Made by a program: the position numbers and the translations under genes | Assembly: GCA_958352815.1 (NCBI GenBank) | Contig: CATWQA010000026.1 | Span: 1-30,709 of the forward strand | Direction: 5' to 3' | DNA: 30,709 nucleotides | DNA from: an uncultured Eubacteriales bacterium | GTDB taxonomy: Bacteria; Bacillota; Clostridia; Monoglobales; Monoglobaceae | In this document: piece by piece, positions 1 to 8,796 of the stretch | Layout of the letters: every line of letters starts with the position of its first letter | Numbering within the stretch: position 1 is the first letter of the stretch | The notes under the pieces: model-generated | The model's input: only the letters and a program-made list of their open reading frames with translations | Databases searched by the model: none | Told to the model about the DNA's origin: nothing

Positions 1-161
1 GCGATAATCATATGGCGGTGGGCTTGCAAACCTCGGGCAGGGGCAACATATCCTACGAGGGCAAGGACTACTACTATATCGAGACCACAAAGCCCGGCTG
101 GAGGATCGGCGAAGTGCCCGACGATGTTATAGGTCTGTATTTTTCCCTGCTGCTCCTTTAA
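1..161 (+). CDS. Transglutaminase-like protein, C-terminal fragment
   Basis: The open frame enters from the left edge (first full codon at 3) and stops with TAA at 159-161, leaving 53 residues. The visible part contains an HMAVGLQ stretch, then YYYIETT, then GWRIGEVP. This pattern (His, then a Tyr-rich strand leading to E-T-T and G-W-x-I-G-E-x-P) is typical of the end of bacterial transglutaminase-like (papain-fold) domains, where the His is part of the catalytic triad and the strand holds the substrate pocket. The N-terminal part, including any catalytic Cys, lies outside the window, so the substrate and location cannot be judged. A strong terminator follows 14 bases after the stop. The family assignment rests on a short stretch and is moderate. 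Confidence 0.55.
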   Translation, partial: DNHMAVGLQTSGRGNISYEGKDYYYIETTKPGWRIGEVPDDVIGLYFSLLLL

Positions 162-174
162 ATTTAACAATTCT

Positions 175-200
175 GCTCCCGCAAGGGAGCTTTTATTATT
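175..200 (+). terminator. Intrinsic terminator after the transglutaminase-like gene
   Basis: Perfect 6-bp stem GCTCCC/GGGAGC with a GCAA tetraloop, followed by TTTTATTATT. It ends the transcript entering from the left edge and insulates the downstream transporter gene. Confidence 0.85.
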
Positions 201-410
201 CTATAGGGTTTCAACAAAACGGGCTTAGAAATTTTATGAAAAACCTCCAAAATATGTTAAATTTTTGTCAAATATGTAAAATTATTGCTAAATATGCAGC
301 CTAATCCTTATTAATATTTAATTAAATATTACTAATTGTATTTTGTCGGATAAGATGTTATATTATATTTGGTGGAAGTTGGAGTAAAATAAAATATGGA
401 GGTGTCCTTT

Positions 411-2180
411 ATGGATATCGCACTGCAAATCTTGGCACTTTTCGGCGGATTAGGCATGTTCTTATACGGTATGAATACTATGAGTACCGGTCTTGAAAGA
501 GCTGCCGGAGACAAGCTCCGCAACATTATGGAAAAGGTCACGGGAAACATTTTTAAATCGGTAGTTCTCGGCGCTGTTGTAGCGGCGCTGACCCAATCGT
601 CATCTGCCACGACCGTTATGGTTGTCGGCTTCGTAAACGCCGGAATACTTACTCTTAACCAGGCTGTGGGTATTATTATGGGAGCCAATATAGGTACCAC
701 CATAACCGCTTGGATTTTGAGCCTTAACGATCTGCCCGGCGACGTTTGGTATCTTGCCGTTATTAAGCCCACCAACCTTGCTCCGGCTGCTATAATCATC
801 GGCGCAGCACTATTATTCTTCTGCAAGAAGAAAAATATTCAGACTATAGGCGAATTTCTCGTAGGTCTCGGCCTTATCTTTATAGGTATGGAATACATGT
901 CCGACTCTATGGAAGTTGTGTTTGAGTCGGTTCCGTCCCTGCAAAATGTTTTTGCGGGTCAGAACAATCCCCTTTTCGGAATTCTTGTGGGAACAGTCAT
1001 TACTGCGATTATTCAATCCAGCGCAGCGTCTGTGGCAATGCTCCAGGCTGTGGCGTCCAGTACGACGGTTATGTTCTCCTCGGCATTCCCGATTATTATG
1101 GGTCAGAACATAGGTACCTGCGTAACCGCCCTGCTTTCGGCAATCGGCGCCAACAAAAACGCAAAGCGTACTGCTATGATTCATCTGTACTTTAACATTA
1201 TAGGAACGCTGGTGTTCCTGATTATAATTTATGCGATACAGTTTACTATAGGGCTGCCTTTCTGGAACTCGGCAATTTCCGCAACGGATATATCAATCTT
1301 CCATTCAATATTCAATGTTGCGGCAACCCTTATGCTTATTCCCTTTTCAAAGGTTCTTGTATTTCTTGTTCAAAAGACCATCAGGGACAAGGACACGGAA
1401 GAGGATACGGAAAGCCCCTTTGCATTGCTTGACGACCGCTTCCTTTCCACGCCGTCAATCGCAATTAATAACATACACACGGTTATGTCCAACATGTGCG
1501 GAGTGGCAAAGGAGAACGTTATGCTCTGCCGCAAAATGCTGAACAGCAAAGACATGACTCTGTCCGATAAAATAATTGAAAACGAGGAATTGTTGGACGA
1601 ATACGAGATTAAGCTGACGGCTTACCTGACAAAGGTTTCCGACACCCAGCTTAGCCAGAGCGACAATGAAAAGTCCGCAGCTTATTTCCATCTGGTAAAC
1701 AACATCGAGCGTATCGGCGATTACTGCGACAATGTTCGCGAGGACGTAGAAAAGCTGATTAACGATAAAATTGATTTCTCCGCTCAGGCAATCGATGGAC
1801 TCAAGGTTATGTTTGACGCTGTTGAAAACATAATGGAACTGACATTCCAGGCATTCTCCTGGGACGACATATCCCTTGTCAGCAAGATTGAGCCTCTCGA
1901 GGAGGTTGTTGACAGTATTCAGGAAAAGCTGGAACGCGCTCACATGAAGCGGCTTAAACAGAAAGAGTGTTCAGTTGAGGCCGGAGTTGTGTTCCTTGAG
2001 ATAATCAGCAACATGGAAAGAATTTCCGATCACTGTTCAAACATCGGCGTTGCCATACTTCAGGCAAAATCCGACGCCAGAGCTGTTGACAGGCATGAGT
2101 ATCTCAGACTGCTCCATGCGGAAATGCCCGGCGAATATAAAGAGGATTATGAATTTTATAAACACAAATATGCTTTGTAA
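411..2180 (+). CDS. Na+/phosphate cotransporter with PhoU-like C-terminal domain
   Basis: A membrane protein of about 589 residues of the Na/Pi cotransporter (NptA/YjbB, PF02690) family, expected to move inorganic phosphate with sodium across the cytoplasmic membrane. The first ~330 residues are hydrophobic and hold the duplicated family signature: QSSSATTVM at about 62-70 and QSSAASVAM at about 202-210. GANIGTT and GQNIGTC follow the two repeats. After about residue 340 the protein becomes soluble and helical with repeated E-x-I-x-D-Y/H-C-x-N segments (NNIERIGDYCDN and SNMERISDHCSN), which is the PhoU-like domain thought to regulate or couple transport. An in-frame ATG at 396 overlaps the GGAGGTG ribosome site at 398-404, so the start at 411 (MDIALQ), 6 bases after that site, is preferred. 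The gene is single, between two terminators. Confidence 0.93.
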   Translation: MDIALQILALFGGLGMFLYGMNTMSTGLERAAGDKLRNIMEKVTGNIFKSVVLGAVVAALTQSSSATTVMVVGFVNAGILTLNQAVGIIMGANIGTTITAWILSLNDLPGDVWYLAVIKPTNLAPAAIIIGAALLFFCKKKNIQTIGEFLVGLGLIFIGMEYMSDSMEVVFESVPSLQNVFAGQNNPLFGILVGTVITAIIQSSAASVAMLQAVASSTTVMFSSAFPIIMGQNIGTCVTALLSAIGANKNAKRTAMIHLYFNIIGTLVFLIIIYAIQFTIGLPFWNSAISATDISIFHSIFNVAATLMLIPFSKVLVFLVQKTIRDKDTEEDTESPFALLDDRFLSTPSIAINNIHTVMSNMCGVAKENVMLCRKMLNSKDMTLSDKIIENEELLDEYEIKLTAYLTKVSDTQLSQSDNEKSAAYFHLVNNIERIGDYCDNVREDVEKLINDKIDFSAQAIDGLKVMFDAVENIMELTFQAFSWDDISLVSKIEPLEEVVDSIQEKLERAHMKRLKQKECSVEAGVVFLEIISNMERISDHCSNIGVAILQAKSDARAVDRHEYLRLLHAEMPGEYKEDYEFYKHKYAL

Positions 2181-2186
2181 TTAAGC

Positions 2187-2219
2187 AAAGGGCTGTCTTT
2201 TACGAGACAGCCCTTTTTA
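2187..2219 (+). terminator. Terminator of the Na/Pi cotransporter gene
   Basis: 12-bp perfect stem AAAGGGCTGTCT / AGACAGCCCTTT with a 6-base loop and a T-run, starting 6 bases after the stop codon. Confidence 0.93.
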
Positions 2220-2294
2220 TATCCCTAAAAACTGTTTAGAATGTCACCAAAGCCTTTATCGAATATGGGCATGGAATGTGTAACAGGTCACGTT

Positions 2295-2321
2295 GTAGGG
2301 GGCGGCTTCCCAGACGCCCCG
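2295..2321. repeat. GTAGGGGGCGG intergenic repeat, copy 1
   Basis: GTAGGGGGCGGCTTCC then CAGACGCCCCG. This matches 11933-11959 at about 22 of 27 positions; GGGGGCG and CGCCCC form a short imperfect hairpin. A related, shorter unit lies at 2383-2408 (GTAGGGGCGCCGCTTGC then TGCGCCCGC). Confidence 0.65.
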
Positions 2322-2505
2322 TAACCCGCCAACAATTTCCGACAACATAAACGGGATTGACATATATGTAACTCTCCAATTCGTAGGGGCGCCGCTTGCT
2401 GCGCCCGCCGGTTATATTAACAGTCAATGCCATATTATATGGATCCGGGAATTTATTTAAATCATAATCCCTATATCTTTATATTATCACATTGGTGTGC
2501 CTATC

Positions 2506-2552
2506 GCCCGCCCCGTTGCGCTTGCCCAACCTCCCCAAGCGCCGGGGCGGGC
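2506..2552. repeat. GC-rich palindromic repeat, short copy
   Basis: The left arm GCCCGCCCCG..GCGCTTG pairs with the right arm CAAGCGCCGGGGCGGGC around a short centre containing AACCTCCC. The right end (CCTCCCC, one variable base, AGCGCCGGGGCGGGC) is shared with the 149-bp element at 30435-30583. Confidence 0.7.
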
Positions 2553-2699
2553 TTAATTGCATAAACGAGTTGTTAATAATAGCAAACCCCAATAAAATTT
2601 TGATAAAGTTTTAACTGTTACATCATACTACACCGCAACATCTACATATAGACCAATCCACCTGCAAAATGCGAACCCATGCGCAAGCTTCCGAAAATC

Positions 2700-2724
2700 A
2701 AGCCCCGCTTAGCAAACGGGGCTT
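2700..2724 (-). terminator. Terminator-like hairpin downstream of ribF
   Basis: 8-bp stem AAGCCCCG/CGGGGCTT just beyond the minus-strand ribF stop. A second AT-rich hairpin (CAACTTT/AAAGTTG, about 2731-2747) lies between it and the stop codon. On the minus strand the stem is followed by a weak U-rich stretch, and on the plus strand by TTTTA, so it may serve both directions. Confidence 0.6.
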
Positions 2725-2756
2725 TTACTCAACTTTTTTAAAGTTGAACAATTTTA

Positions 2757-3701
2757 TTACTTCTTTTGTTCAAAATACTTTCTTGCATATGCCTTATCCT
2801 TTTCAAGCTGGGCTTTTAGGTCATCAAGACTGTTAAACTTCTCTATCGGTCTTAAATAGTGATGGAACTCTATTTCTATTTCCTTGCCGTACACATCCCC
2901 ATCAAAGTCCAGCATATATGTTTCGATGCAGGGCTTGTTGGTTCCGACCGTAGGCTTTCCTCCCACGTTAGTTATGGCAGGGTGCCACTCTCCGTTGACC
3001 TTTGCCCGAGTTACATATACGCCGAACTTGGGAACCACGTGAAAATCCGGCAGCTGTATGTTGGCAGTGGGGAAGCCTATCTTTCTGCCGACCCGCTCTC
3101 CATGCTCAATTCTTCTGGTAACGGAAAAGGTTCTCCCCAGATACTTGGCTGCCTCCTCCATCTCTCCCGAGGCGATAAGCTGCCTCAGCAGGGTACTGGA
3201 AACAGGTTTATCCAGGCTCTTGCACTCCGCAATGTGAACCTTTATGCCATACTCTCCGCACAGCTGTTTGAGGGCTGCCGTGTCTCCCTTTCCCTTATAT
3301 CCGAAATGATAGTTAAAGCCTGCGCACACATACTTTGCGTCAAACTTTTCAACCAGGTACTGCTTTACAAACTCGGTATATTCCAGCTTCATATATTCAT
3401 GAGTAAACCGCTCCGCAATAACTATGTCCACGCCTCTTTCATAGAGAATGTGCAGGCGTTTTTTGAAAAGGTTGACGTTCTTTATGTCCGTATTGGTCAA
3501 AACGCTTTTGGGTATATTCCGAAACATGTACACCGCGGATTTGAGTCCGTTCTCCCTTGCGTATTCCACAACATTGTCAATAATTTCCAAATGTCCCAGG
3601 TGCATAGCGTCAAACACGCCCAGAGCCACGGCTGTATTTTTCAACCGCAAATTGTCCAGGTCATGGCGATTAAACAACTCGTCCTGAGCATAATATTCCA
3701 T
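2757..3701 (-). CDS. ribF: Bifunctional riboflavin kinase / FAD synthetase
   Basis: A 314-residue protein that phosphorylates riboflavin to FMN and adenylates FMN to FAD in the cytoplasm. The N-terminal nucleotidyltransferase domain (about 1-180) shows GVFDAMHLGH at about 28-37, the family's nucleotide-binding motif (usually G-x-F-D-G-x-H-x-G-H; here Ala replaces the second Gly), and SSTLLRQLIASG near 165. The C-terminal riboflavin kinase domain (about 185-305) has GRKIGFPTANI with the P-T-A-N motif and NVGGKPT. Length is normal for RibF. It is the last gene of the nusA-infB operon, 18 bases after truB, an order common in Firmicutes. Confidence 0.95.
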   Translation of the reverse strand: MEYYAQDELFNRHDLDNLRLKNTAVALGVFDAMHLGHLEIIDNVVEYARENGLKSAVYMFRNIPKSVLTNTDIKNVNLFKKRLHILYERGVDIVIAERFTHEYMKLEYTEFVKQYLVEKFDAKYVCAGFNYHFGYKGKGDTAALKQLCGEYGIKVHIAECKSLDKPVSSTLLRQLIASGEMEEAAKYLGRTFSVTRRIEHGERVGRKIGFPTANIQLPDFHVVPKFGVYVTRAKVNGEWHPAITNVGGKPTVGTNKPCIETYMLDFDGDVYGKEIEIEFHHYLRPIEKFNSLDDLKAQLEKDKAYARKYFEQKK

Positions 3702-3719
3702 TTTAACACCTCCCCAATC

Positions 3720-4628
3720 CTACTCCTGATAAAATGTTTTTAATATATTAAGTCTGCCGTTTTTTACTTGAGAAACGGTCAAAAAACGTCCGTTTTTGTC
3801 GTACACTCTGTAGGTTTCCCCCTCAACCGCCTCCGGCGGGGACTTCACCTGCGTTCCGTTGCACATCTTAAATGCCGCCCTGTCGGATAAGGTCAGAGAC
3901 TTGTACTCCGAAAATACCATATCAATCGGAGTGAAAAACGACAGGTCGCCCTCTCGGTACATCTCCTCTATTTTCTCTAAGGTATAGGATTGCTCAACCC
4001 TAAACCTGCCGCTTTTGGTTCTCACCAGTCCGGACATGTGCCCGTGGCAGCCCAGCCTTTCACCCAAATCGTTACACAGGGTTCTTATGTAGGTTCCCTT
4101 AGAACAGGCAACCCTCATGGTAAATCTTTCCACTCGGCTTTCAGACGGCTCAAATTCTGAGAGCTCTATCCTCTCAATTCTGACAGGCCTTGGCCTTCTC
4201 TCAATTTCAATCCCCTGCCTTGCCAGCTCATACAGCTTTTTGCCGCCCACCTTTACAGCTGAATACATGGGCGGCACCTGCATAATATCACCGACAAACT
4301 CCTCTGCGGCAGCTTGAATATCCTCCGCCCTTATACACAGCTTATCCATATCCGCCGAGGCGATAACCGTGCCTGAGCTGTCCTGGGTATCCGTGGCGGC
4401 GCCCAAGGTGACCTCCGCCAGGTATTCCTTATCTGCGGCGGTTAGCATATCCGCCGTCTTTGTGGCTCGGCCTATGCACATGGGCAGAACTCCCTCCGCA
4501 TCCGGGTCGAGAGTTCCCGTGTGCCCAATCTTTTTTATACCCAGCAGCTTACGCAATCTATAAACCACGTCATGAGAAGTTATTCCCTTGGGCTTATATA
4601 CGTTTACTATACCGTTTAGTCCTGCCAT
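3720..4628 (-). CDS. truB: tRNA pseudouridine(55) synthase
   Basis: A 302-residue enzyme that converts U55 of the tRNA T-loop to pseudouridine. It has NVYKPKGITSHDVV at about 9-22 and HTGTLDPDAEGVLP at about 36-49, in which Asp41 is the catalytic nucleophile of the TruB family. ACSKGTYIRTLCNDLG near 175 is the usual RNA-binding/active-site motif. The C-terminal segment resembles a PUA-type extension. Its start overlaps the end of the preceding nrnA gene by 13 bases, implying translational coupling. Confidence 0.96.
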   Translation of the reverse strand: MAGLNGIVNVYKPKGITSHDVVYRLRKLLGIKKIGHTGTLDPDAEGVLPMCIGRATKTADMLTAADKEYLAEVTLGAATDTQDSSGTVIASADMDKLCIRAEDIQAAAEEFVGDIMQVPPMYSAVKVGGKKLYELARQGIEIERRPRPVRIERIELSEFEPSESRVERFTMRVACSKGTYIRTLCNDLGERLGCHGHMSGLVRTKSGRFRVEQSYTLEKIEEMYREGDLSFFTPIDMVFSEYKSLTLSDRAAFKMCNGTQVKSPPEAVEGETYRVYDKNGRFLTVSQVKNGRLNILKTFYQE

Positions 4629-5572
4629 TTTCCATCAAGTTCCTTTATTAAGTCTCCGATTATTTGGTCGACCGTCTTGCCGGTTACGCTGTAGCCGCTT
4701 GCCCGAACATGACCGCCTCCGCCCATGCCCGCAGCAATCTCAGCCACGTCAATATATCTGCTGGAGCGCAGGCTGACCTTATATTCATTCTCGCTGCGCT
4801 GTCTTATATACACGCCAACCTCAACGCCTGCAATGCTGTTGGGCAGGTTGACAATTCCGTTTGCGCTTGACTCCTTTATATGAGCCGCCTCAAAGTCCTC
4901 GTCCGCAAGGTACAACACCGCACCTTTGCCGCCGCATATAAGCTTCAGCTTATCCAGGGCGATTTTCATAAGGTCGTAATACTCCTTGGGCTTTGTGTCA
5001 AACAAGACCTTTGCCAGCTCCGCAAAGTCAATTCCGGTATCAATAAGGGCAGCGGCAATCCTTAAAGTATCGCCGCTTATGCCGGAATACTTAAAGTTCC
5101 CCGTGTCGGTAACCAGACCGATATAGAGATTATTGGCAATCTCCTTTGTTACGGGTATATTCATCTCCTCAAGAAGCATATATATCAGCTCACAGGTTGA
5201 GGAGATCTCACAGAACACCGTGCCGCACTTAGCGTACTCCACATGGGTAATATGGTGGTCTATGGCTATGGAATTACTATGGCTTAAAAACTCCTTTTCG
5301 TAGTCCCCCAGCCGCTTTGAGTCCGCACAGTCAAGAGCGATGAGCAAGTCGCACTCACTCACGGAAAAGTCCCGCTCCTCCCCCTTGACAACCAGGCTGT
5401 ACGCCTGTTCGTCGGGGGAGTCCTTAAAGTAAACTCGGCATAGCTTTCCCGCAGACTCAAGAGCCAGCTTCAGCCCATACGAACTTCCCATAGCGTCGCC
5501 GTCGGGACGAATATGGGCAAAAATGCCTATTTTCTCCGCTCCGTTGATAATCGGAATTAATTTTTCAAACAT
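4616..5572 (-). CDS. nrnA: DHH-family oligoribonuclease / pAp phosphatase (NrnA-like)
   Basis: A 318-residue cytoplasmic phosphoesterase of the DHH-DHHA1 family. NrnA-type members degrade 2-5 nt RNAs and dephosphorylate 3'-phosphoadenosine 5'-phosphate with Mn2+. Metal-ligand motifs are visible in order: HIRPDGDAMGS (about 20-30), ALDCAD (about 79-84), IDHHITH (about 104-110, the DHH motif) and VTDTGNFKYS near 155. The DHHA1 domain ends with GGGGHVRASGYS, the glycine-rich substrate-binding loop. It lies between rbfA and truB, a standard position in Firmicutes nusA operons. Confidence 0.93.
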   Translation of the reverse strand: MFEKLIPIINGAEKIGIFAHIRPDGDAMGSSYGLKLALESAGKLCRVYFKDSPDEQAYSLVVKGEERDFSVSECDLLIALDCADSKRLGDYEKEFLSHSNSIAIDHHITHVEYAKCGTVFCEISSTCELIYMLLEEMNIPVTKEIANNLYIGLVTDTGNFKYSGISGDTLRIAAALIDTGIDFAELAKVLFDTKPKEYYDLMKIALDKLKLICGGKGAVLYLADEDFEAAHIKESSANGIVNLPNSIAGVEVGVYIRQRSENEYKVSLRSSRYIDVAEIAAGMGGGGHVRASGYSVTGKTVDQIIGDLIKELDGKWQD

Positions 5573-5585
5573 TTTATTCTCCTCA

Positions 5586-5924
5586 CTACAGATTTCTGAG
5601 TAGCTGTTCTATATGAGCGCTGTACTCTATGCTGTCATCCTCAATAAAGGTAAACTCAGGAGTTTGGCGCAGGTTCAGCCTGCGGCTTATTTCCTTCCTG
5701 ATATATCCGTTTGCGCTTTTGAGAGCGGCAAAGGCGTCTTTCTTCGCTTTTTCGTCTCCCATAACGCTTATATTTGCTTTGGCAAACTTTAGGTCCTTTG
5801 TTGTCCGCACCGAGACCACCGACACCATCTGCGGAAGTCTGGGGTCTTTTAGCTCCCGTATAACTGCGGCAAGCTCTCTCTTTATCTCCTCTGAAACTCT
5901 GTCTGTTCTGCTGTAATTTGCCAT
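5586..5924 (-). CDS. rbfA: 30S ribosome-binding factor A
   Basis: A small KH-fold ribosome maturation factor that helps process and fold the 5' end of 16S rRNA in the 30S subunit. It has the family N-terminus (RTDRVSEEIKRELAAVIRELKDPRL), then SVVSVRTTKDLKFAKANISV, and a C-terminal LRQTPEFTFIEDDSIE. A GTG three codons upstream (5933) is possible, but AAGGGTG lies 6 bases before the ATG at 5924, so that start is chosen (112 residues). It sits between infB and nrnA. Confidence 0.94.
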   Translation of the reverse strand: MANYSRTDRVSEEIKRELAAVIRELKDPRLPQMVSVVSVRTTKDLKFAKANISVMGDEKAKKDAFAALKSANGYIRKEISRRLNLRQTPEFTFIEDDSIEYSAHIEQLLRNL

Positions 5925-5951
5925 TTCCGTCACCCTTTTCCAAGTCTGATG

Positions 5952-8201
5952 TTATTCAGGCTCTACCTGTGCCATAATGTAAGCCTCAATAACGTCTCCG
6001 TCTTTAATATCATTATAGTTGTTAACGCTGAGACCGCACTCGTAGCCCGAGTTGACCTCCTTAACGTCATCCTTAAACCTCTTGAGAGAGGCAAGTTCGC
6101 CCTCGTGGATAACAATACCGTCACGCACAACACGAACCAGGCTGTCTCTTCTGATTTTTCCGTCCAGAACATAGGCTCCGCCGATTGTGCCCACGCCTGA
6201 CACCTTAAAGGTAGTTCTGATTTCAACGTGACCCGTAACCTCTTCGCGGAACGTGGGCTCCAGCATACCCTTCATGGCCTTTTCGATGTCCTCGATGGCG
6301 TCGTAGATAACGCGGTACATACGCAGGTCAACATCCGCATCCGCTGCCGCCTCGCTGGCTCCGCCTGTGGGACGAACATTAAAGCCTACGATAATTGCGT
6401 TTGAAGCGCTGGCAAGCATAACGTCCGACTCGTTAATCGCGCCTACTGCGCCGTGGATAACCTTAACTCTGACCTCTTCGTTGGTAATTCTTTCAAGAGA
6501 CTGCTTAACCGCCTCAACGCTTCCCTGCACGTCCGCCTTAACGATTATGTTCAGGTCTTTTGTCTTTCCTGCCTCGATCTGCTCAAACAGATTGTCAAGA
6601 GAAATCTTGGTTGCGGCCTTCTGCTTCTCCTGCTTCTCCTTAAACTTCCTGTTTTCAACAACGGCGCGGGCTCTTCTCTCATCGTCTACAACGTAGAACT
6701 CATCGCCGCCCTCGGGAACCTCGGACAGACCCAAAATCTCAACCGGGATCGAGGGACCCGCCTTTTTAACCGCCTTGCCCTTGTCGTTGTTCATGGCGCG
6801 AACCCTGCCCACGGCTGTTCCTGCCACAACAATGTCGCCCACTCTCAGGGTTCCGTTCTGCACCAGAACCGTTGCCACAGAACCTCTGCCCTTGTCAAGC
6901 TGAGACTCGATTACTGTTCCCTTTGCCTTTCTGTCGGGGTTTGCCTTGAGCTCCTTCATCTCGGCAACAAGCAGCACCATTTCCAAAAGCTCGGTAATGT
7001 TCTGCTTCTTCTTGGCGGAAACCTCAACGCAGATCGTGTCGCCGCCCCACTCCTCGGGCACCAGACCGTATTCCATAAGCTCCTGCTTTACGCGGTCGGG
7101 ATTTGCGCCCTCTTTATCTATTTTATTAATGGCAACGATGATTGATACCTCCGCCGCCTTTGCGTGGTTAATCGCCTCAACGGTCTGGGGCATTATGCCG
7201 TCGTCCGCCGCCACAACCAGAATGGCTATATCCGTAACCAACGCGCCTCTTGCACGCATTGCCGTAAACGCCTCGTGACCCGGAGTGTCGAGAAATGTTA
7301 TCTTCTTATCCCCAACACGCACGCGGTGAGCACCTATATGCTGGGTAATTCCTCCGAACTCGCCCTCGGTAACGTTGGTATGCCTTATGGCGTCAAGGAG
7401 AGAGGTCTTACCATGGTCAACGTGTCCCATAACAACAACCACGGGAGAACGGGGCTTTAACTGCTCCGGTGTATCCTCGAAGTCATCAAATAGTTTCTCC
7501 TCTTCCGTCAAAATTATTTCTTTTTCAAAGGTTCCGCCCAGCTCATCAACAATAAGAGAGGCAGTGTCAAAGTCCAGAGTCTCGTTTACGCTTGCCATAA
7601 TTCCCAGCAGCATAAGCTTTTTAATAATCTCCGCCGGGGACTTTTTCATTCTTGAAGCAAGCTCTCCCACCGTAATCTCGTTGGGGATAAGAACATGTAT
7701 CCGCTCCTGCTTCTTCTCCTTCCTCTCGGTCTTTTTAAACACGTTTTCGGGCTTCCGCTTCTGCTTTGTGCCCTTTTGCTGTCTCTGCTGCTGCTTTTTC
7801 TTCTGGTTTATCTTCTGCTTCTTGTCTCCCTGCTTAACGTTCTCGGGAATGAGCTCCTCAATCTTTTCGTCGTCAATACGGTCAAGATCCACGTTGTTCA
7901 CACGGGTGTCCACCGTGCGCAGCTTTCTTCCGATTTCAATTTCCTCAACGGGCTCGTAGCTCTGCTCCTGCTCCGGTGCAGGCTCGGGCTTCTTAGCCTC
8001 CTCCGACTTTTTCTCGAAGATCGAAAAGTCCTTTGCCTGATTTTTCTGAGTGAAGTACTCAAAAATAACGTCAAGCTCATACTCGCTCAAGGCGCTCATG
8101 TGGTTCTTTGTTGAAACACCGTAGTCATGGAGAACCTTAACAATATCCTTGCTGGGGAACCCAAATATCTTCGACAACTCATAAGCTCGTATTTTTTCCA
8201 T
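5952..8201 (-). CDS. infB: Translation initiation factor IF-2
   Basis: A 749-residue GTPase that positions fMet-tRNA on the 30S subunit and promotes 50S joining. An IF2_N domain occupies about 1-50, followed by a highly charged Lys/Gln-rich linker (about 60-165) that is short for the family, and a second IF2_N-type domain at about 170-225. The GTPase domain starts with G1 GHVDHGKT at 259-266, then DTPGHEAFTAMRARGA (G3) and NKIDK (G4). Domains II-IV follow, with VKADVQGSVEAVKQSL and GHVEIRTTFKVSGVGTIGG in the C-terminal part. The start ATG overlaps the ylxQ stop in TAATG, giving tight translational coupling. Confidence 0.97.
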   Translation of the reverse strand: MEKIRAYELSKIFGFPSKDIVKVLHDYGVSTKNHMSALSEYELDVIFEYFTQKNQAKDFSIFEKKSEEAKKPEPAPEQEQSYEPVEEIEIGRKLRTVDTRVNNVDLDRIDDEKIEELIPENVKQGDKKQKINQKKKQQQRQQKGTKQKRKPENVFKKTERKEKKQERIHVLIPNEITVGELASRMKKSPAEIIKKLMLLGIMASVNETLDFDTASLIVDELGGTFEKEIILTEEEKLFDDFEDTPEQLKPRSPVVVVMGHVDHGKTSLLDAIRHTNVTEGEFGGITQHIGAHRVRVGDKKITFLDTPGHEAFTAMRARGALVTDIAILVVAADDGIMPQTVEAINHAKAAEVSIIVAINKIDKEGANPDRVKQELMEYGLVPEEWGGDTICVEVSAKKKQNITELLEMVLLVAEMKELKANPDRKAKGTVIESQLDKGRGSVATVLVQNGTLRVGDIVVAGTAVGRVRAMNNDKGKAVKKAGPSIPVEILGLSEVPEGGDEFYVVDDERRARAVVENRKFKEKQEKQKAATKISLDNLFEQIEAGKTKDLNIIVKADVQGSVEAVKQSLERITNEEVRVKVIHGAVGAINESDVMLASASNAIIVGFNVRPTGGASEAAADADVDLRMYRVIYDAIEDIEKAMKGMLEPTFREEVTGHVEIRTTFKVSGVGTIGGAYVLDGKIRRDSLVRVVRDGIVIHEGELASLKRFKDDVKEVNSGYECGLSVNNYNDIKDGDVIEAYIMAQVEPE

Positions 8202-8518
8202 TATACATCAACCCTTTCTGCTAACTCTATAATCCGTTTGGCAAATCCCTGATCCTCAACCGAGGCGACAACGGCGAACTCTCTGCCGATAACTGCGCCG
8301 AATTCCTCCCGATTGTCAAACACATCAAGGATTTTCATGTTTCTGTATGAACACATATCCGCGTATTTCTTCTTTGTGTTATCCGAAGCGTCCTTTGAAA
8401 TCAAGACCAGGCACGCCTTGCCCTTTCGCACCGACTCGGTTGCCCTGCCGTCTCCCACGGCAAGCTTGCCGGCGCCCATACAGAGACCGATAAACCCCTT
8501 TAGTCTTTCATTGCTCAT
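8201..8518 (-). CDS. ylxQ: L7Ae-family RNA-binding protein YlxQ
   Basis: A 105-residue protein of the L7Ae/L30e/S12e/Gadd45 fold, usually annotated YlxQ in Firmicutes and presumed to bind kink-turn-like RNA. Visible family features are LCMGAGKLAVGDGRATESVRKG near the N-terminus and ACLVLISKDASDNTKKK. The precise target is not established. It overlaps ylxR by 4 bases (ATGA) and infB by 1 base, placing it firmly in the operon. Confidence 0.9.
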   Translation of the reverse strand: MSNERLKGFIGLCMGAGKLAVGDGRATESVRKGKACLVLISKDASDNTKKKYADMCSYRNMKILDVFDNREEFGAVIGREFAVVASVEDQGFAKRIIELAERVDV

Positions 8519-8766
8519 TTTGTATTCTCACCAACCTCCGCCATAATCCTGTCATAAACCGAGGAGTCCACCCTGCACTTATAGGCGCGTTCAAGAACCC
8601 GCTTTTTGGCAGCCTTGTCTACGCAGCTGCTGCATATGTACAGCCCCCTGCTTTGAGCCTTGCCCCTCTTGTCCACAACAATCTCTCCGCCGGCGGTCTT
8701 GACAATGCGGTTAAGACTGCTCTTGTCAAACCGACCGCGGCACACCGCGCACATTCTTGTTGGCAT
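8515..8766 (-). CDS. ylxR: YlxR family protein (DUF448)
   Basis: An 83-residue protein starting MPTRMCAVCRGRFDKSSL, which carries the conserved R-x-C-x-x-C signature. GLYICSSCVDKAAKK follows. The family is a small predicted RNA/nucleic-acid-binding protein that nearly always sits between nusA and ylxQ/infB, as here. It is separated from nusA by about 30 bases and overlaps ylxQ by 4 bases. Its biochemical role is not settled. Confidence 0.93.
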   Translation of the reverse strand: MPTRMCAVCRGRFDKSSLNRIVKTAGGEIVVDKRGKAQSRGLYICSSCVDKAAKKRVLERAYKCRVDSSVYDRIMAEVGENTK

Positions 8767-8796
8767 TTTTACCTCCGAATAACTCTCTTGTCAATC

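Larger units (their letters stand above)
2221..2756. other. Gene-free, repeat-rich spacer between convergent genes
   Basis: 536 bases with no convincing gene, between the convergent Na/Pi cotransporter gene and ribF. It holds two copies of a GTAGGGG(G)CG...GC-rich dyad (2295-2321, 2383-2408) and an AT-rich module ending in ATCACATTGGTG (about 2450-2497) that recurs inverted near 11.97 kb. It also holds a GC-rich palindromic repeat (2506-2552) and the ribF-side hairpins at 2700-2748. The short open frame at 2236-2433 spans these repeats and has no family resemblance. Confidence 0.7.

Noticed and set aside
2859..3743. 294-codon plus-strand frame opposite ribF
   Set aside because: Antisense to a clear RibF protein with all motifs; no own start signals.
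7375..8114. Long plus-strand frames opposite infB
   Set aside because: Antisense shadows of infB caused by its codon bias; Leu/Ser-rich translation, no ribosome site.
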